The notes below the pieces were generated by a model. The model saw only the letters and a program-made list of their open reading frames with translations. It ran no database searches and was not told where the DNA came from. DNA of 64,000 bases, from the NCBI GenBank assembly GCA_019423025.1, contig JAHZCD010000002.1, positions 62,001 to 126,000 on the forward strand, written 5' to 3'. The DNA is from Haemophilus sp. (GTDB taxonomy: Bacteria > Pseudomonadota > Gammaproteobacteria > Enterobacterales > Pasteurellaceae). Position 1 is the stretch's first letter. Every line of letters begins with the position of its first letter. This document shows positions 40,703 through 48,836 of the stretch, piece after piece. A program made the translations under genes and the position numbers.

Positions 40703-41728
40703 ATGCAAAAATCCTATTCTTTACAGGAATTAGCAGCAAAAGTCGGCGGTACCCTTCGTGGTAACGCCGACGTTGTCGTTAATGGTATTGCTGCTCTTTC
40801 AAAAGCAGAAGCAAATCAGCTTACGTTCATTTCTAATGCAAAATTTCGCCCTTTATTAGCTGAATCTAAAGCAGGTATTCTTGTGGTGTCTGAAGCGGAT
40901 GTGGAATTTTGCTCACCTGAAAGTAATTTACTTATCGTTAAAGATCCTTATGTTGCTTATGCAGTATTAGCTCAATATATGGATACTACCCCGAAAGCGG
41001 CTCAAAATATCCACCCAAGTGCGGTTATTTCTGAAAAAGCTTCAATGGGTGAAAATGTATCAATTGGTGCAAATGCCGTTATTGAAGAAGGTGTTGTATT
41101 AGGCGATAACGTGATTATTGGCGCCGGTTGTTTTGTAGGTAAATTCACCAAAATTGGTGCAGGTACACAGCTTTGGGCAAATGTAAGCGTTTATCATGAA
41201 GTAGAAATTGGACAAAATTGCTTAATTCAATCAGGTGCTGTGATTGGTAGTGATGGTTTTGGTTATGCAAATGATCGTGGTCGCTGGGTGAAAATTCCAC
41301 AAGTTGGTCAAGTGATCATTGGTAATAATGTCGAAATTGGTGCTTGCACTTGTATTGACCGTGGCGCCTTAGACGCGACAGTCATTGAAGATAACGTCAT
41401 CATTGATAACCTTTGTCAAATTGCGCATAACGTTCATATCGGCACAGGTACAGCAGTAGCTGGCGGTGTCATTATGGCCGGTAGCCTAAAAGTGGGGCGT
41501 TATTGTTTAATTGGCGGAGCAAGTGTGATCAATGGCCACATGGAAATCTGCGATAAAGTCACAGTAACAGGCATGGGGATGGTAATGCGCCCAATTACTG
41601 AACCAGGCGTTTACTCATCGGGTATCCCATTACAAACCAATAAAGAGTGGCGAAAAACAGCCGCACTTACCCTGGGGATTGATGGTATGAATAAACGACT
41701 GAAAGCCCTTGAGAAAAAACTTGGCTAA
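40703..41728 (+). CDS. lpxD: UDP-3-O-(3-hydroxyacyl)glucosamine N-acyltransferase
   Basis: Third step of lipid A synthesis: adds the second 3-hydroxyacyl chain to the glucosamine nitrogen. The 341-residue protein has an N-terminal uridine-binding domain (about 1-100) and a left-handed beta-helix of hexapeptide repeats (about 105-310) such as IGANAVIEEGVVLGDNVIIG. NLCQIAHNVHIGTG contains the likely catalytic histidine (near 239). A C-terminal helical extension closes the chain. It follows skp by 12 bases and ends at a terminator. An uptake sequence lies near 41020. Confidence 0.96.
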   Translation: MQKSYSLQELAAKVGGTLRGNADVVVNGIAALSKAEANQLTFISNAKFRPLLAESKAGILVVSEADVEFCSPESNLLIVKDPYVAYAVLAQYMDTTPKAAQNIHPSAVISEKASMGENVSIGANAVIEEGVVLGDNVIIGAGCFVGKFTKIGAGTQLWANVSVYHEVEIGQNCLIQSGAVIGSDGFGYANDRGRWVKIPQVGQVIIGNNVEIGACTCIDRGALDATVIEDNVIIDNLCQIAHNVHIGTGTAVAGGVIMAGSLKVGRYCLIGGASVINGHMEICDKVTVTGMGMVMRPITEPGVYSSGIPLQTNKEWRKTAALTLGIDGMNKRLKALEKKLG

Positions 41729-41735
41729 GATTTTT

Positions 41736-41766
41736 AAAACGTACCCTAGGGTGCGTTTTATTTTTA
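41736..41766 (+). terminator. Terminator between lpxD and fabZ
   Basis: AAAACG/CGTTTT arms plus a U-G wobble and an ACCCTAGGGT core give a long stem followed by T-rich sequence. A TATAAT (41780-41785) after it suggests a separate fabZ promoter. Confidence 0.8.
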
Positions 41767-41824
41767 TACAGAAATATCGTATAATTCCAGTGTTTTATTA
41801 TTATTTATTTTAAAGGTATTAGAC

Positions 41825-42274
41825 GTGTCAGAGAATCAAGTAAGTAAAGTAATTGAAGCAAAAGAAATTATGACCTTATTGCCACATCGTTATCCATTTT
41901 TATTAGTGGATCGTGTGTTAGACTACAAAGAAGGTGAATGGTTAAAAGCAATTAAAAATATCAGCGTAAACGAACCTTGTTTTACCGGTCATTTCCCTGG
42001 AGAGCCAATTTTACCTGGCGTGTTAATTCTTGAAGCTTTGGCACAATCAATGGGGATACTTGCATTTAAAACCCATGAATTAAAAGGTGGCGAATTATTC
42101 TATTTCGCAGGTATTGATGAAGCGCGTTTCAAACGCCCAGTATTACCTGGAGATCAAATGGAATTGAACGTTCAAGTGATTAAAGAACGTCGTGGTATTA
42201 CAGCATTCACGGGTATTGCAACTGTAAACGGTGAAGTAGCTTGTGAAGCCAAATTAATGTGTGCTCGTCGATAA
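41825..42274 (+). CDS. fabZ: 3-hydroxyacyl-[acyl-carrier-protein] dehydratase FabZ
   Basis: Dehydrates 3-hydroxyacyl-ACP in fatty acid elongation, competing with LpxA and LpxD for 3-hydroxyacyl-ACP. The 149-residue hot-dog-fold product has LLPHRYPFLLVDRVLDY, FTGHFPGEPILPGVLILEALAQ (catalytic histidine and, in the helix, glutamate) and FAGIDEARFKRPVLPGDQ. The start codon is GTG at 41825, preceded by AAAGGT. A TATAAT at 41780-41785 may be its promoter. lpxA follows 22 bases downstream. Confidence 0.96.
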   Translation: MSENQVSKVIEAKEIMTLLPHRYPFLLVDRVLDYKEGEWLKAIKNISVNEPCFTGHFPGEPILPGVLILEALAQSMGILAFKTHELKGGELFYFAGIDEARFKRPVLPGDQMELNVQVIKERRGITAFTGIATVNGEVACEAKLMCARR

Positions 42275-42296
42275 TTAAGAAAATTAAGGGGTAAGT

Positions 42297-43085
42297 ATGA
42301 TCCACCCAAGTGCAAAAATTCACCCAACCGCGCTTGTTGCTGATGGTGCAGTTATTGGCGAAGACGTTGTTATCGGTCCTTTCTGTATTATTGAAGGGAG
42401 TGTTGAGATTAAAGCGCGTACCGTTTTAAATTCTCACATTGTCGTGAAAGGCGACACCGTGATTGGTGAAGATAACCAGATTTATCAATTCGCCAGCATC
42501 GGTGAAGTAAACCAAGATTTAAAATATAAGGGTGAAGCAACTAAAACCATTATTGGTAATGGCAACCTAATTCGTGAACATGTGACAATTCACCGCGGTA
42601 CTATCCAAGGTGGAGGTGTAACACGTATTGGTAACAACAACTTATTGATGATCAATGTCCACGTTGCTCACGATTGCCAAATTAAAAATAACTGTATTTT
42701 GGCAAACAATGCAACCCTTGCAGGTCACGTTGAATTAGATGATTTTGTTATTGTAGGTGGTATGTCTGCGATCCATCAATTTGTGATCGTCGGGGCGCAC
42801 GTTATGTTAGGTGGTGGCTCTATGGTTAGCCAAGATGTGCCGCCTTATGTGATGGCACAAGGTAACCATGCGCAACCTTTCGGTGTCAACCTTGAAGGAT
42901 TAAAACGTCGTGGTTTTGATAAACCAACCATGCATGCTATCCGTAATGTTTATAAAATGATTTACCGTAGTGGTAAAACCCTTGAAGAAGTATTACCGGA
43001 AATTGAACAAATTGCACAAACTGAATCTGCAATTAGTTTCTTTGTGGAATTCTTCAAACGTTCTACCCGTGGCATTATTCGTTAA
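42297..43085 (+). CDS. lpxA: UDP-N-acetylglucosamine acyltransferase
   Basis: First step of lipid A synthesis: transfers 3-hydroxyacyl from ACP to the 3-OH of UDP-GlcNAc. The 262-residue protein is a left-handed beta-helix with hexapeptide repeats from residue 1 (IHPSAKIHPTALVADGAVIGEDVVIGPFCIIEG), the catalytic His in NVHVAHDCQI (near 122-127), and a helical C-terminal domain with KRRGFDKPTMHAIRNVYKMIYRSG. AAGGGG precedes the ATG. It lies between fabZ and lpxB. Confidence 0.97.
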   Translation: MIHPSAKIHPTALVADGAVIGEDVVIGPFCIIEGSVEIKARTVLNSHIVVKGDTVIGEDNQIYQFASIGEVNQDLKYKGEATKTIIGNGNLIREHVTIHRGTIQGGGVTRIGNNNLLMINVHVAHDCQIKNNCILANNATLAGHVELDDFVIVGGMSAIHQFVIVGAHVMLGGGSMVSQDVPPYVMAQGNHAQPFGVNLEGLKRRGFDKPTMHAIRNVYKMIYRSGKTLEEVLPEIEQIAQTESAISFFVEFFKRSTRGIIR

Positions 43086-43130
43086 TTAACGTTTCTTTTC
43101 TCATTAAGAGAAAGTGATGAATAACAAAGA

Positions 43131-43168
43131 GACCGCACTATGATTTGTTCAAAGTGCGGTCGTTTTTT
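43131..43168 (+). terminator. Uptake-sequence terminator between lpxA and lpxB
   Basis: GACCGCACT (43131-43139) and AGTGCGGTC (43153-43161) pair across a 13-base loop, then GTTTTTT. The left arm is one base short of a full uptake sequence (ACCGCACTA). It splits an otherwise tight lipid A gene row, so read-through or a local promoter must serve lpxB. Confidence 0.8.
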
Positions 43169-43180
43169 AGGATAAATTTA

Positions 43181-44350
43181 ATGATTAAAGAAAATCCGAC
43201 TATTGCGATTATTGCTGGCGAGGTCTCTGGCGATATTCTTGGTGCCGGTCTCATTCAAGCGCTAAAACGTCACTATCCGCAAGCTAAATTTGTCGGAATT
43301 GGTGGTGAGCGAATGATTGCTCAAGGCTTTGAAAGTTTTTTTGATATGGAAGAGCTCTCTGTCATGGGGCTAGTAGAAGTTCTCAAACATTTGCCGCGAT
43401 TGCTAAAAATTCGTCGCAGTATCATCGACCAACTCTCTGATATTAAACCTGATGTATTTATCGGTATTGATGCACCGGATTTTAATCTCACCGTTGAACT
43501 GAAATTAAAAGAAAAAGGGATTAAGACCATTCATTACGTGAGTCCATCTGTATGGGCTTGGCGTCAAAATCGTATTTATAAAATTGCCAAAGCGACCCAT
43601 CAAGTATTAGCCTTTCTTCCTTTTGAAAAAGCCTTTTATGATCGTTTTAATGTGCCTTGCCGTTTTATTGGTCATACCATGGCAGATGCGATTCCATTAA
43701 AACCAAATAGAACGGAAGCTTGCCAGATCTTAGGTATTGATGAAAAAGGACGTTATCTTGCCATTTTAGTGGGGAGTCGGGGGAGCGAAGTTGGGTTTCT
43801 GACAGAGCCATTTCTAAAAACCGCTTTGTTATTAAAAGAAAAATATCCAGACCTGCAGTTTTTAGTCCCTTTAGTGAATGAAAAACGTCGCCAGCAATTT
43901 GAGGAAATAAAGGCTCAGATTGCACCTGATCTTGATATGCATCTCATTGATGGTAAAGCACGCCAAGTGATGATCGCTGCTGAGGCAACTTTACTTGCTT
44001 CAGGTACTGCTGCACTTGAAGCGATGCTATGTAAATCACCAATGGTGGTGGGCTATCGAATGAAACCGTTCACGTATTTCTTGGCAAAACGATTAGTCAA
44101 AACAAAATATATTTCATTACCTAATTTATTAGCGGATGAAATGCTTGTACCAGAAATGATTCAAGAAGATTGCGAACCGAAAAAATTAGCAGAACAACTT
44201 TCTCAATATTTGGGCGATGATGAAAGTGCGGTCAAATCTCGCAGTGTTTTAATTCAACGTTTTACTGAATTACATAAATTAATTCAATGTGATGCGGACA
44301 GTCAAGCCGCACAAGCAGTGATTGATTTGTTGGAGCAAAACCATGACTGA
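43181..44350 (+). CDS. lpxB: Lipid-A-disaccharide synthase
   Basis: Glycosyltransferase (family GT19) that joins UDP-2,3-diacylglucosamine and lipid X to form the lipid A disaccharide. The 389-residue product has NPTIAIIAGEVSGDILGAGLIQAL, GIDAPDFNLTVELKLKEKGIKT, HYVSPSVWAWRQNRI and the C-terminal nucleotide-binding MIAAEATLLASGTAALEAMLCKSPMVVGYRM. A longer frame begins with TTG at 43145 within the terminator; the ATG at 43181 has AGGATAAATTTA upstream. The stop codon overlaps the start of rnhB by eight bases. Confidence 0.97.
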   Translation: MIKENPTIAIIAGEVSGDILGAGLIQALKRHYPQAKFVGIGGERMIAQGFESFFDMEELSVMGLVEVLKHLPRLLKIRRSIIDQLSDIKPDVFIGIDAPDFNLTVELKLKEKGIKTIHYVSPSVWAWRQNRIYKIAKATHQVLAFLPFEKAFYDRFNVPCRFIGHTMADAIPLKPNRTEACQILGIDEKGRYLAILVGSRGSEVGFLTEPFLKTALLLKEKYPDLQFLVPLVNEKRRQQFEEIKAQIAPDLDMHLIDGKARQVMIAAEATLLASGTAALEAMLCKSPMVVGYRMKPFTYFLAKRLVKTKYISLPNLLADEMLVPEMIQEDCEPKKLAEQLSQYLGDDESAVKSRSVLIQRFTELHKLIQCDADSQAAQAVIDLLEQNHD

Positions 44351-44945
44351 TTTTGTTTATCCTGAAGGTTATCAATTATTTGCAGGAGTGGATGAAGTAG
44401 GACGAGGTCCCTTAGTGGGGGCAGTTGTCACGGCTGCAGTGATCTTAGATCCGAATAACCCGATTGCTGGTTTAGCAGATTCTAAAAAACTCAGCGAGAA
44501 AAAACGTCTTGCACTCGCAGCAGAAATTAAAGAGAAAGCCTTAGCTTGGGCAATGGGTCGAGCAGAGCCAGCCGAGATTGATGAATTGAATATTCTTCAT
44601 GCCTCTATGTTAGCCATGGAACGAGCCGTAAAAGCCTTAAAAATTCAACCGCACTTTGTGTTGGTAGATGGAAATCGAATTCCGCCTAACCTTGGCTTGC
44701 CTGCCCAAGCTGTGGTGAAAGGGGATTCACTTGTGGCTGAAATTAGCGCTGCTTCTATTTTGGCAAAAGTCGCACGGGATCAGGAAATGGAAGAATTAGA
44801 TAAAAAACACCCTGAATATGCTTTTGCTCAACATAAAGGTTATCCCACTAAATTACACTTAGAAAAATTAGCGGAACTGGGTCCTTTACCAGAGTATCGT
44901 CGTAGTTTTTCACCCGTGAAGAAAGCATTAGGCATAGAAGAATAG
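44343..44945 (+). CDS. rnhB: Ribonuclease HII
   Basis: Removes ribonucleotides misincorporated in DNA and cleaves RNA in RNA-DNA hybrids. The 200-residue product has LFAGVDEVGRGPLVGAVVTAAV with the DEVGRG signature (catalytic Asp and Glu), LADSKKLSEKKR, HFVLVDGNRIP and the C-terminal SILAKVARDQEMEELDKKHPEYAFAQHKGYPT. The ATG at 44343 overlaps the lpxB stop codon, implying coupled translation; a longer frame from a TTG at 44322 is inside lpxB and unlikely. An uptake sequence is near 44648. Confidence 0.96.
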   Translation: MTDFVYPEGYQLFAGVDEVGRGPLVGAVVTAAVILDPNNPIAGLADSKKLSEKKRLALAAEIKEKALAWAMGRAEPAEIDELNILHASMLAMERAVKALKIQPHFVLVDGNRIPPNLGLPAQAVVKGDSLVAEISAASILAKVARDQEMEELDKKHPEYAFAQHKGYPTKLHLEKLAELGPLPEYRRSFSPVKKALGIEE

Positions 44946-44980
44946 TTAGAGTGAAAGGTCGTAAGATTACAGGATAGAGT

Positions 44981-46834
44981 ATGAATACCATTTTTGATCA
45001 TGCACTTTGGGTGAGCCCATTATTTTGGACATTAATGTTGCTTGGCGCAGCCATCATTTTATTTGTGCATAATAAAATTCGTATGGACGTGGTGGCATTA
45101 TTGGTGATGCTCTCTTTTTATCTAAGTGGCATTCTCAGTATCCAAGAGATCTTAGTTGGCTTTAGCGATCCTAATATTATCCTGATTGCTTTACTCTTCA
45201 TTGTGGGGGAAAGCTTGGTTCGGACAGGAATTGCTTATCGTGTGAGTGACGGCATCTTGAAAGTTGCGGGAAATAGTGAAGCTAAAGTGTTTATTTTACT
45301 GATGCTTTCAGTGGCTGGATTAGGTGCATTTATGAGTTCTACTGGCGTGGTTGCGGTGTTTATTCCTGTTGTGATTATGATTTGCCGTCAAATGAATATT
45401 TCCCCAAAACGATTAATGATGCCGTTAAGCGTAGCGGGATTAATCAGTGGGATGATGACGTTAATCGCGACAGCCCCTAACCTTGTGGTGAATGCGGAAT
45501 TAGTGAAAGATACGAATCTTCGCCTTGAGTTTTTTGATTTCACGCCAATCGGATTATTGATCTTAGCGTTGGGTATGGGCTATATGCTTATCGCTCGTCG
45601 ATGGCTTTCGGATAATAGTGATGAAAGCAATCAAGATACCATGCAAAGCTCCATGAATGAGCTAATTAATGAATATGGTTTGAAAGATCGTACCAAACGC
45701 TTAGTGGTGAAAAGCACGTCTCCTTTCGTAGGTAAAACCTTAGACCAACTTCATTTGCGTTCTAGCTATCAATTAAATGTGTTGGCAATTGAGCGTTGGA
45801 AACATTTCCGTCCAAGTTACATCATGCCTCTTGGCACATCAGAGATAAAAGCAAAAGATATTCTCATGGTGGATTTGGAACGCTGTGATTTTAATTTCGA
45901 TATGTTTTGCCAAGAGTTTCATTTAGAACCTGCCGAAATCAAATCACAATCGTTTGATCAGCAGGCACGTTCCATTGGAATGGCCGAGTTAATTATTGTG
46001 CCGAACTCTGCTTGTATTGGTAAAACCACTGCAGAGTTACAATTCCGCACAAAATATGGCTTAAATGTGGTTGGGATTAAACGAGATAGTGTGGTGTTGA
46101 GTGATGCTTTTAAAGAAAAATATCGCTCAGGTGATTTGCTTTTAGTGATTGGCGATTGGCGACTTATTCAAGCGATGCGTGATCGTCGAAAAGATTTTCT
46201 TGTATTAAATTATCCGAAAGAAATGGAACGCGCCGTGCCAGCTCAACGTCAAGCGCCGCTCGCATTATTGTCCATTTTAACCATGGTGGTATTAATGGTT
46301 TCAGGCATCGTGCCGAATGTTGTGGCAGCCTTGATTGGTTGTTTAATGTTGGCTTATTTCCGTTGCGTGGATGCTAAAAGTGCTTACGATTCCATTCAGT
46401 GGCCAAGTCTTATTTTGATTATCGGAATGATGCCATTTTCGACCGCACTTCAAAAAACAGGTGGAGTTGAGTTTGCGGTGAAATGGCTCACACAAATCAT
46501 TGATGGGTGGGGAATGTATCCTGTATTGATTGTGCTCTTTGTTTTTTGTGCATTAGTCGGGTTGTTTATATCGAATACTGCTACTGCAATTTTGATGGCT
46601 CCAATTGCGATTTCTCTTGCGACACAGCTTAATGTGTCTCCCGTGCCATTTGCGATGGTCGTCGCGATTGCGGCTTCAGCTGCATTTATGACACCAGTCT
46701 CTTCTCCAGTAAATACCATGGTGGTGGGGCCAGGTGGCTATAAATTTGCTGACTTTATTAAAATTGGTGTACCTTTTACCTTAATTATTATGTTGGTAAC
46801 TGTGTTTATTGTGCCAATACTGTTTCCATTTTAA
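44981..46834 (+). CDS. SLC13-family (DASS/CitMHS-like) transporter with two RCK-C domains, YfbS-like
   Basis: Predicted inner-membrane anion or carboxylate transporter; the substrate is unknown. The 617-residue protein aligns well, from memory, with E. coli YfbS. N- and C-terminal membrane halves contain LGAFMSSTGVVAVFIPVVI, LISGMMTLIATAPNLVVNAEL, ISNTATAILMAPIAI and AFMTPVSSPVNTMVVGPGGY, the paired SNT/TPN-like substrate-binding loops of this superfamily. Between the halves lie two TrkA-C (RCK-C) domains (about 225-310 and 330-410), likely regulatory. It follows rnhB by 35 bases and ends at a terminator. Confidence 0.85.
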   Translation: MNTIFDHALWVSPLFWTLMLLGAAIILFVHNKIRMDVVALLVMLSFYLSGILSIQEILVGFSDPNIILIALLFIVGESLVRTGIAYRVSDGILKVAGNSEAKVFILLMLSVAGLGAFMSSTGVVAVFIPVVIMICRQMNISPKRLMMPLSVAGLISGMMTLIATAPNLVVNAELVKDTNLRLEFFDFTPIGLLILALGMGYMLIARRWLSDNSDESNQDTMQSSMNELINEYGLKDRTKRLVVKSTSPFVGKTLDQLHLRSSYQLNVLAIERWKHFRPSYIMPLGTSEIKAKDILMVDLERCDFNFDMFCQEFHLEPAEIKSQSFDQQARSIGMAELIIVPNSACIGKTTAELQFRTKYGLNVVGIKRDSVVLSDAFKEKYRSGDLLLVIGDWRLIQAMRDRRKDFLVLNYPKEMERAVPAQRQAPLALLSILTMVVLMVSGIVPNVVAALIGCLMLAYFRCVDAKSAYDSIQWPSLILIIGMMPFSTALQKTGGVEFAVKWLTQIIDGWGMYPVLIVLFVFCALVGLFISNTATAILMAPIAISLATQLNVSPVPFAMVVAIAASAAFMTPVSSPVNTMVVGPGGYKFADFIKIGVPFTLIIMLVTVFIVPILFPF

Positions 46835-46837
46835 ATG

Positions 46838-46869
46838 AAAAAGAGCGGTCAAAATTGACCGCTCTTTTT
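46838..46869. terminator. Bidirectional terminator with variant uptake-sequence arms
   Basis: AAAAAGAGCGGTCAA (46838-46852) and TTGACCGCTCTTTTT (46855-46869) form a perfect 15-base-pair stem. Both arms differ from the uptake sequence by the same matched base (AAGAGCGGT instead of AAGTGCGGT). It serves the convergent transporter and aspA genes. Confidence 0.93.
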
Positions 46870-46883
46870 ATACCTCAGCGAGA

Positions 46884-48302
46884 TTATTTATTTAATTTTG
46901 CTTTGTAAGTTGGGTTCATTAAGTTTTCTACAGAAAGGATATCATCCAATTGTTCTGCGGTTAATAAACCTTTTTCTAATACCACTTCACGTACGCCTTT
47001 ACCGGTTTGAGCACAGATTTTACCCACCAAGTCGCCATTATGGTGACCGATAAATGGATTTAAGTAAGTCACGATACCGATTGAGTTAAATACGTAGTTT
47101 TCACAAATTTCTTTGTTTACAGTAATACCGTCTACACATTTATCGCGTAAGTTCACGCAAGCATTGGTTAAGATGTCGATAGATTCAAACATTGCTTGAC
47201 CAATCACTGGTTCCATTACGTTTAATTGTAATTGACCCGCTTCAGATGCGAAAGTAACGGTAGTATCGTTACCAATCACTTTAAAGCATACTTGGTTCAC
47301 CACTTCTGGAATAACTGGGTTTACTTTTGCAGGCATGATAGAAGAACCTGCTTGTAATTCAGGTAAGTTAATTTCTTTAATACCTGCACGTGGACCAGAA
47401 GAGAGTAAACGTAAGTCGTTACATACTTTAGATAGTTTTACTGCGGTACGTTTTAATGCACCATGAACCATGACATAAGCACCACAGTCAGATGTTGCTT
47501 CGATTAAGTTTTCAGCTGGTACGCAAGGTAATCCAGTTACCTCAGCAAGGTGTTTTACTACTAATTCTGTATAACCTTGTGGTGTGTTTAAACCAGTACC
47601 GATTGCGGTTGCACCAAGGTTGACTTCAAGAAGTAACTCAGCAGTACGTTTTAAGTTACGTACTTCCTCTTCAAGTAATACGGCAAAGGCTTTAAACTCT
47701 TGACCAACGGTCATAGGTACAGCATCTTGTAATTGGGTACGACCCATTTTTAAAATTTTAGCAAATTCTTTTGCTTTATTATCGAAACCATCATGTAAGT
47801 ATTGGATTTTGTCGATAAGTTTTAAAATGCTGTTATATACCGCAATACGGAAACCGGTAGGATATGCATCGTTGGTAGATTGGCTAGCGTTCACGTGGTC
47901 CATTGGGTTAATAACATCATATTCACCTTTTTTATGACCAATTTTTTCAAGCGCGAGGTTAGCAACTACTTCGTTGGTATTCATATTCACAGAAGTACCG
48001 GCACCACCTTGATACACGTCAGATGGGAATTGATCTAAGCATTTCCCCGTGGTAAGAATTTCATCACAAGCCGCCACAATCGCTTTTGCAATATCACTTG
48101 GAATAGCACCTAATTCACCATTCGCTAGGGCAGTCGCTTTTTTAACCATGACCATGCCGCGAACAAATTCCGGTACATCAGAAATGGTTACATTAGAAAT
48201 ATTGAAGTTTTCAACCGCTCTTAAGGTATGGATACCCCAGTATGCATCTGCTGGTACATCGCGTTCACCTAATAAATCCACTTCTTTTCTGTATTGAGTC
48301 AT
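46884..48302 (-). CDS. aspA: Aspartate ammonia-lyase
   Basis: Reversibly deaminates aspartate to fumarate and ammonia, supplying fumarate for anaerobic respiration. The 472-residue product has the fumarase/aspartase superfamily segments GGAGTSVNMNTNEVVANLAL, DHVNASQSTNDAYPTGFR, and the signature GSSIMPAKVNPVIPEVVNQ carrying the catalytic serine. A frame from GTG at 48311 overlaps the ribosome binding site (GGAAAGG), so the ATG at 48302 is preferred. A CRP-like site lies upstream. It is divergent from groES-groEL. Confidence 0.97.
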   Translation of the reverse strand: MTQYRKEVDLLGERDVPADAYWGIHTLRAVENFNISNVTISDVPEFVRGMVMVKKATALANGELGAIPSDIAKAIVAACDEILTTGKCLDQFPSDVYQGGAGTSVNMNTNEVVANLALEKIGHKKGEYDVINPMDHVNASQSTNDAYPTGFRIAVYNSILKLIDKIQYLHDGFDNKAKEFAKILKMGRTQLQDAVPMTVGQEFKAFAVLLEEEVRNLKRTAELLLEVNLGATAIGTGLNTPQGYTELVVKHLAEVTGLPCVPAENLIEATSDCGAYVMVHGALKRTAVKLSKVCNDLRLLSSGPRAGIKEINLPELQAGSSIMPAKVNPVIPEVVNQVCFKVIGNDTTVTFASEAGQLQLNVMEPVIGQAMFESIDILTNACVNLRDKCVDGITVNKEICENYVFNSIGIVTYLNPFIGHHNGDLVGKICAQTGKGVREVVLEKGLLTAEQLDDILSVENLMNPTYKAKLNK

Positions 48303-48367
48303 TTTAATCACCTTTCCTGGTTGTTAATTAATTTGAGTTAATTATAGGAATTTACATAGAAAATAAA

Positions 48368-48383
48368 TTTGACGTGGATCACA
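48368..48383 (-). promoter_or_regulatory. CRP-like site upstream of aspA
   Basis: TTTGACGTGGATCACA matches the consensus TGTGA-N6-TCACA in nine of ten specified positions. It sits about 66-81 bases upstream of the aspA start. In E. coli and relatives aspA responds to CRP and FNR; binding here is inferred. Confidence 0.6.
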
Positions 48384-48459
48384 TTTCAAATAAGACGTAT
48401 AAGAGATATTTTCATTTCTCGCATAAATTTTTTTAGGGTGAAATTTTTTTATTTATCCC

Positions 48460-48487
48460 CTTGAAACCGAAAAAGTTATCCCCACAT
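48460..48487 (+). promoter_or_regulatory. Sigma-32 heat-shock promoter of groES-groEL
   Basis: CTTGAAA (48460-48466), a 13-base spacer and CCCCACAT (48480-48487) closely match the sigma-32 consensus (CTTGAAA-N13-CCCCATNT). It lies 37-64 bases upstream of the groES start codon. Confidence 0.9.
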
Positions 48488-48523
48488 TTAAAACACTTTA
48501 TTTTAATAAGAAGGAAATTAATC

Positions 48524-48814
48524 ATGAATATTCGTCCTTTACACGATCGTGTAATCATTAAACGTGAAGAAGTAGAAACTCTTTCAGCTGGCGGTATCGT
48601 ATTAACCGGTTCAGCGGCGACTAAATCAACCCGTGCGAAAGTATTGGCAGTGGGTAAAGGTCGTATTTTGGAAAATGGTACCGTTCAACCTTTAGATGTA
48701 AAAGTTGGCGATACAGTCATTTTCAATGATGGTTATGGCGTGAAAAGTGAAAAAATCGATGGTGAAGAAGTGTTAATCATTTCTGAAAACGACATTTTGG
48801 CGATTGTGGAATAA
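48524..48814 (+). CDS. groES: Co-chaperonin GroES
   Basis: Forms the seven-membered lid of the GroEL folding chamber. The 96-residue product starts MNIRPLHDRVIIKREEVETLSAGGIVLTGSAATKSTRAKV, containing the mobile loop (about 17-33) that contacts GroEL, and ends in EEVLIISENDILAIVE. The open frame continues upstream to 48461, but that stretch is the heat-shock promoter, so the ATG at 48524 is the start; AAGGAAATTAATC precedes it. groEL follows after 22 bases. Confidence 0.98.
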   Translation: MNIRPLHDRVIIKREEVETLSAGGIVLTGSAATKSTRAKVLAVGKGRILENGTVQPLDVKVGDTVIFNDGYGVKSEKIDGEEVLIISENDILAIVE

Positions 48815-48836
48815 TTTAAATTAAGGAAAAAAGAAA

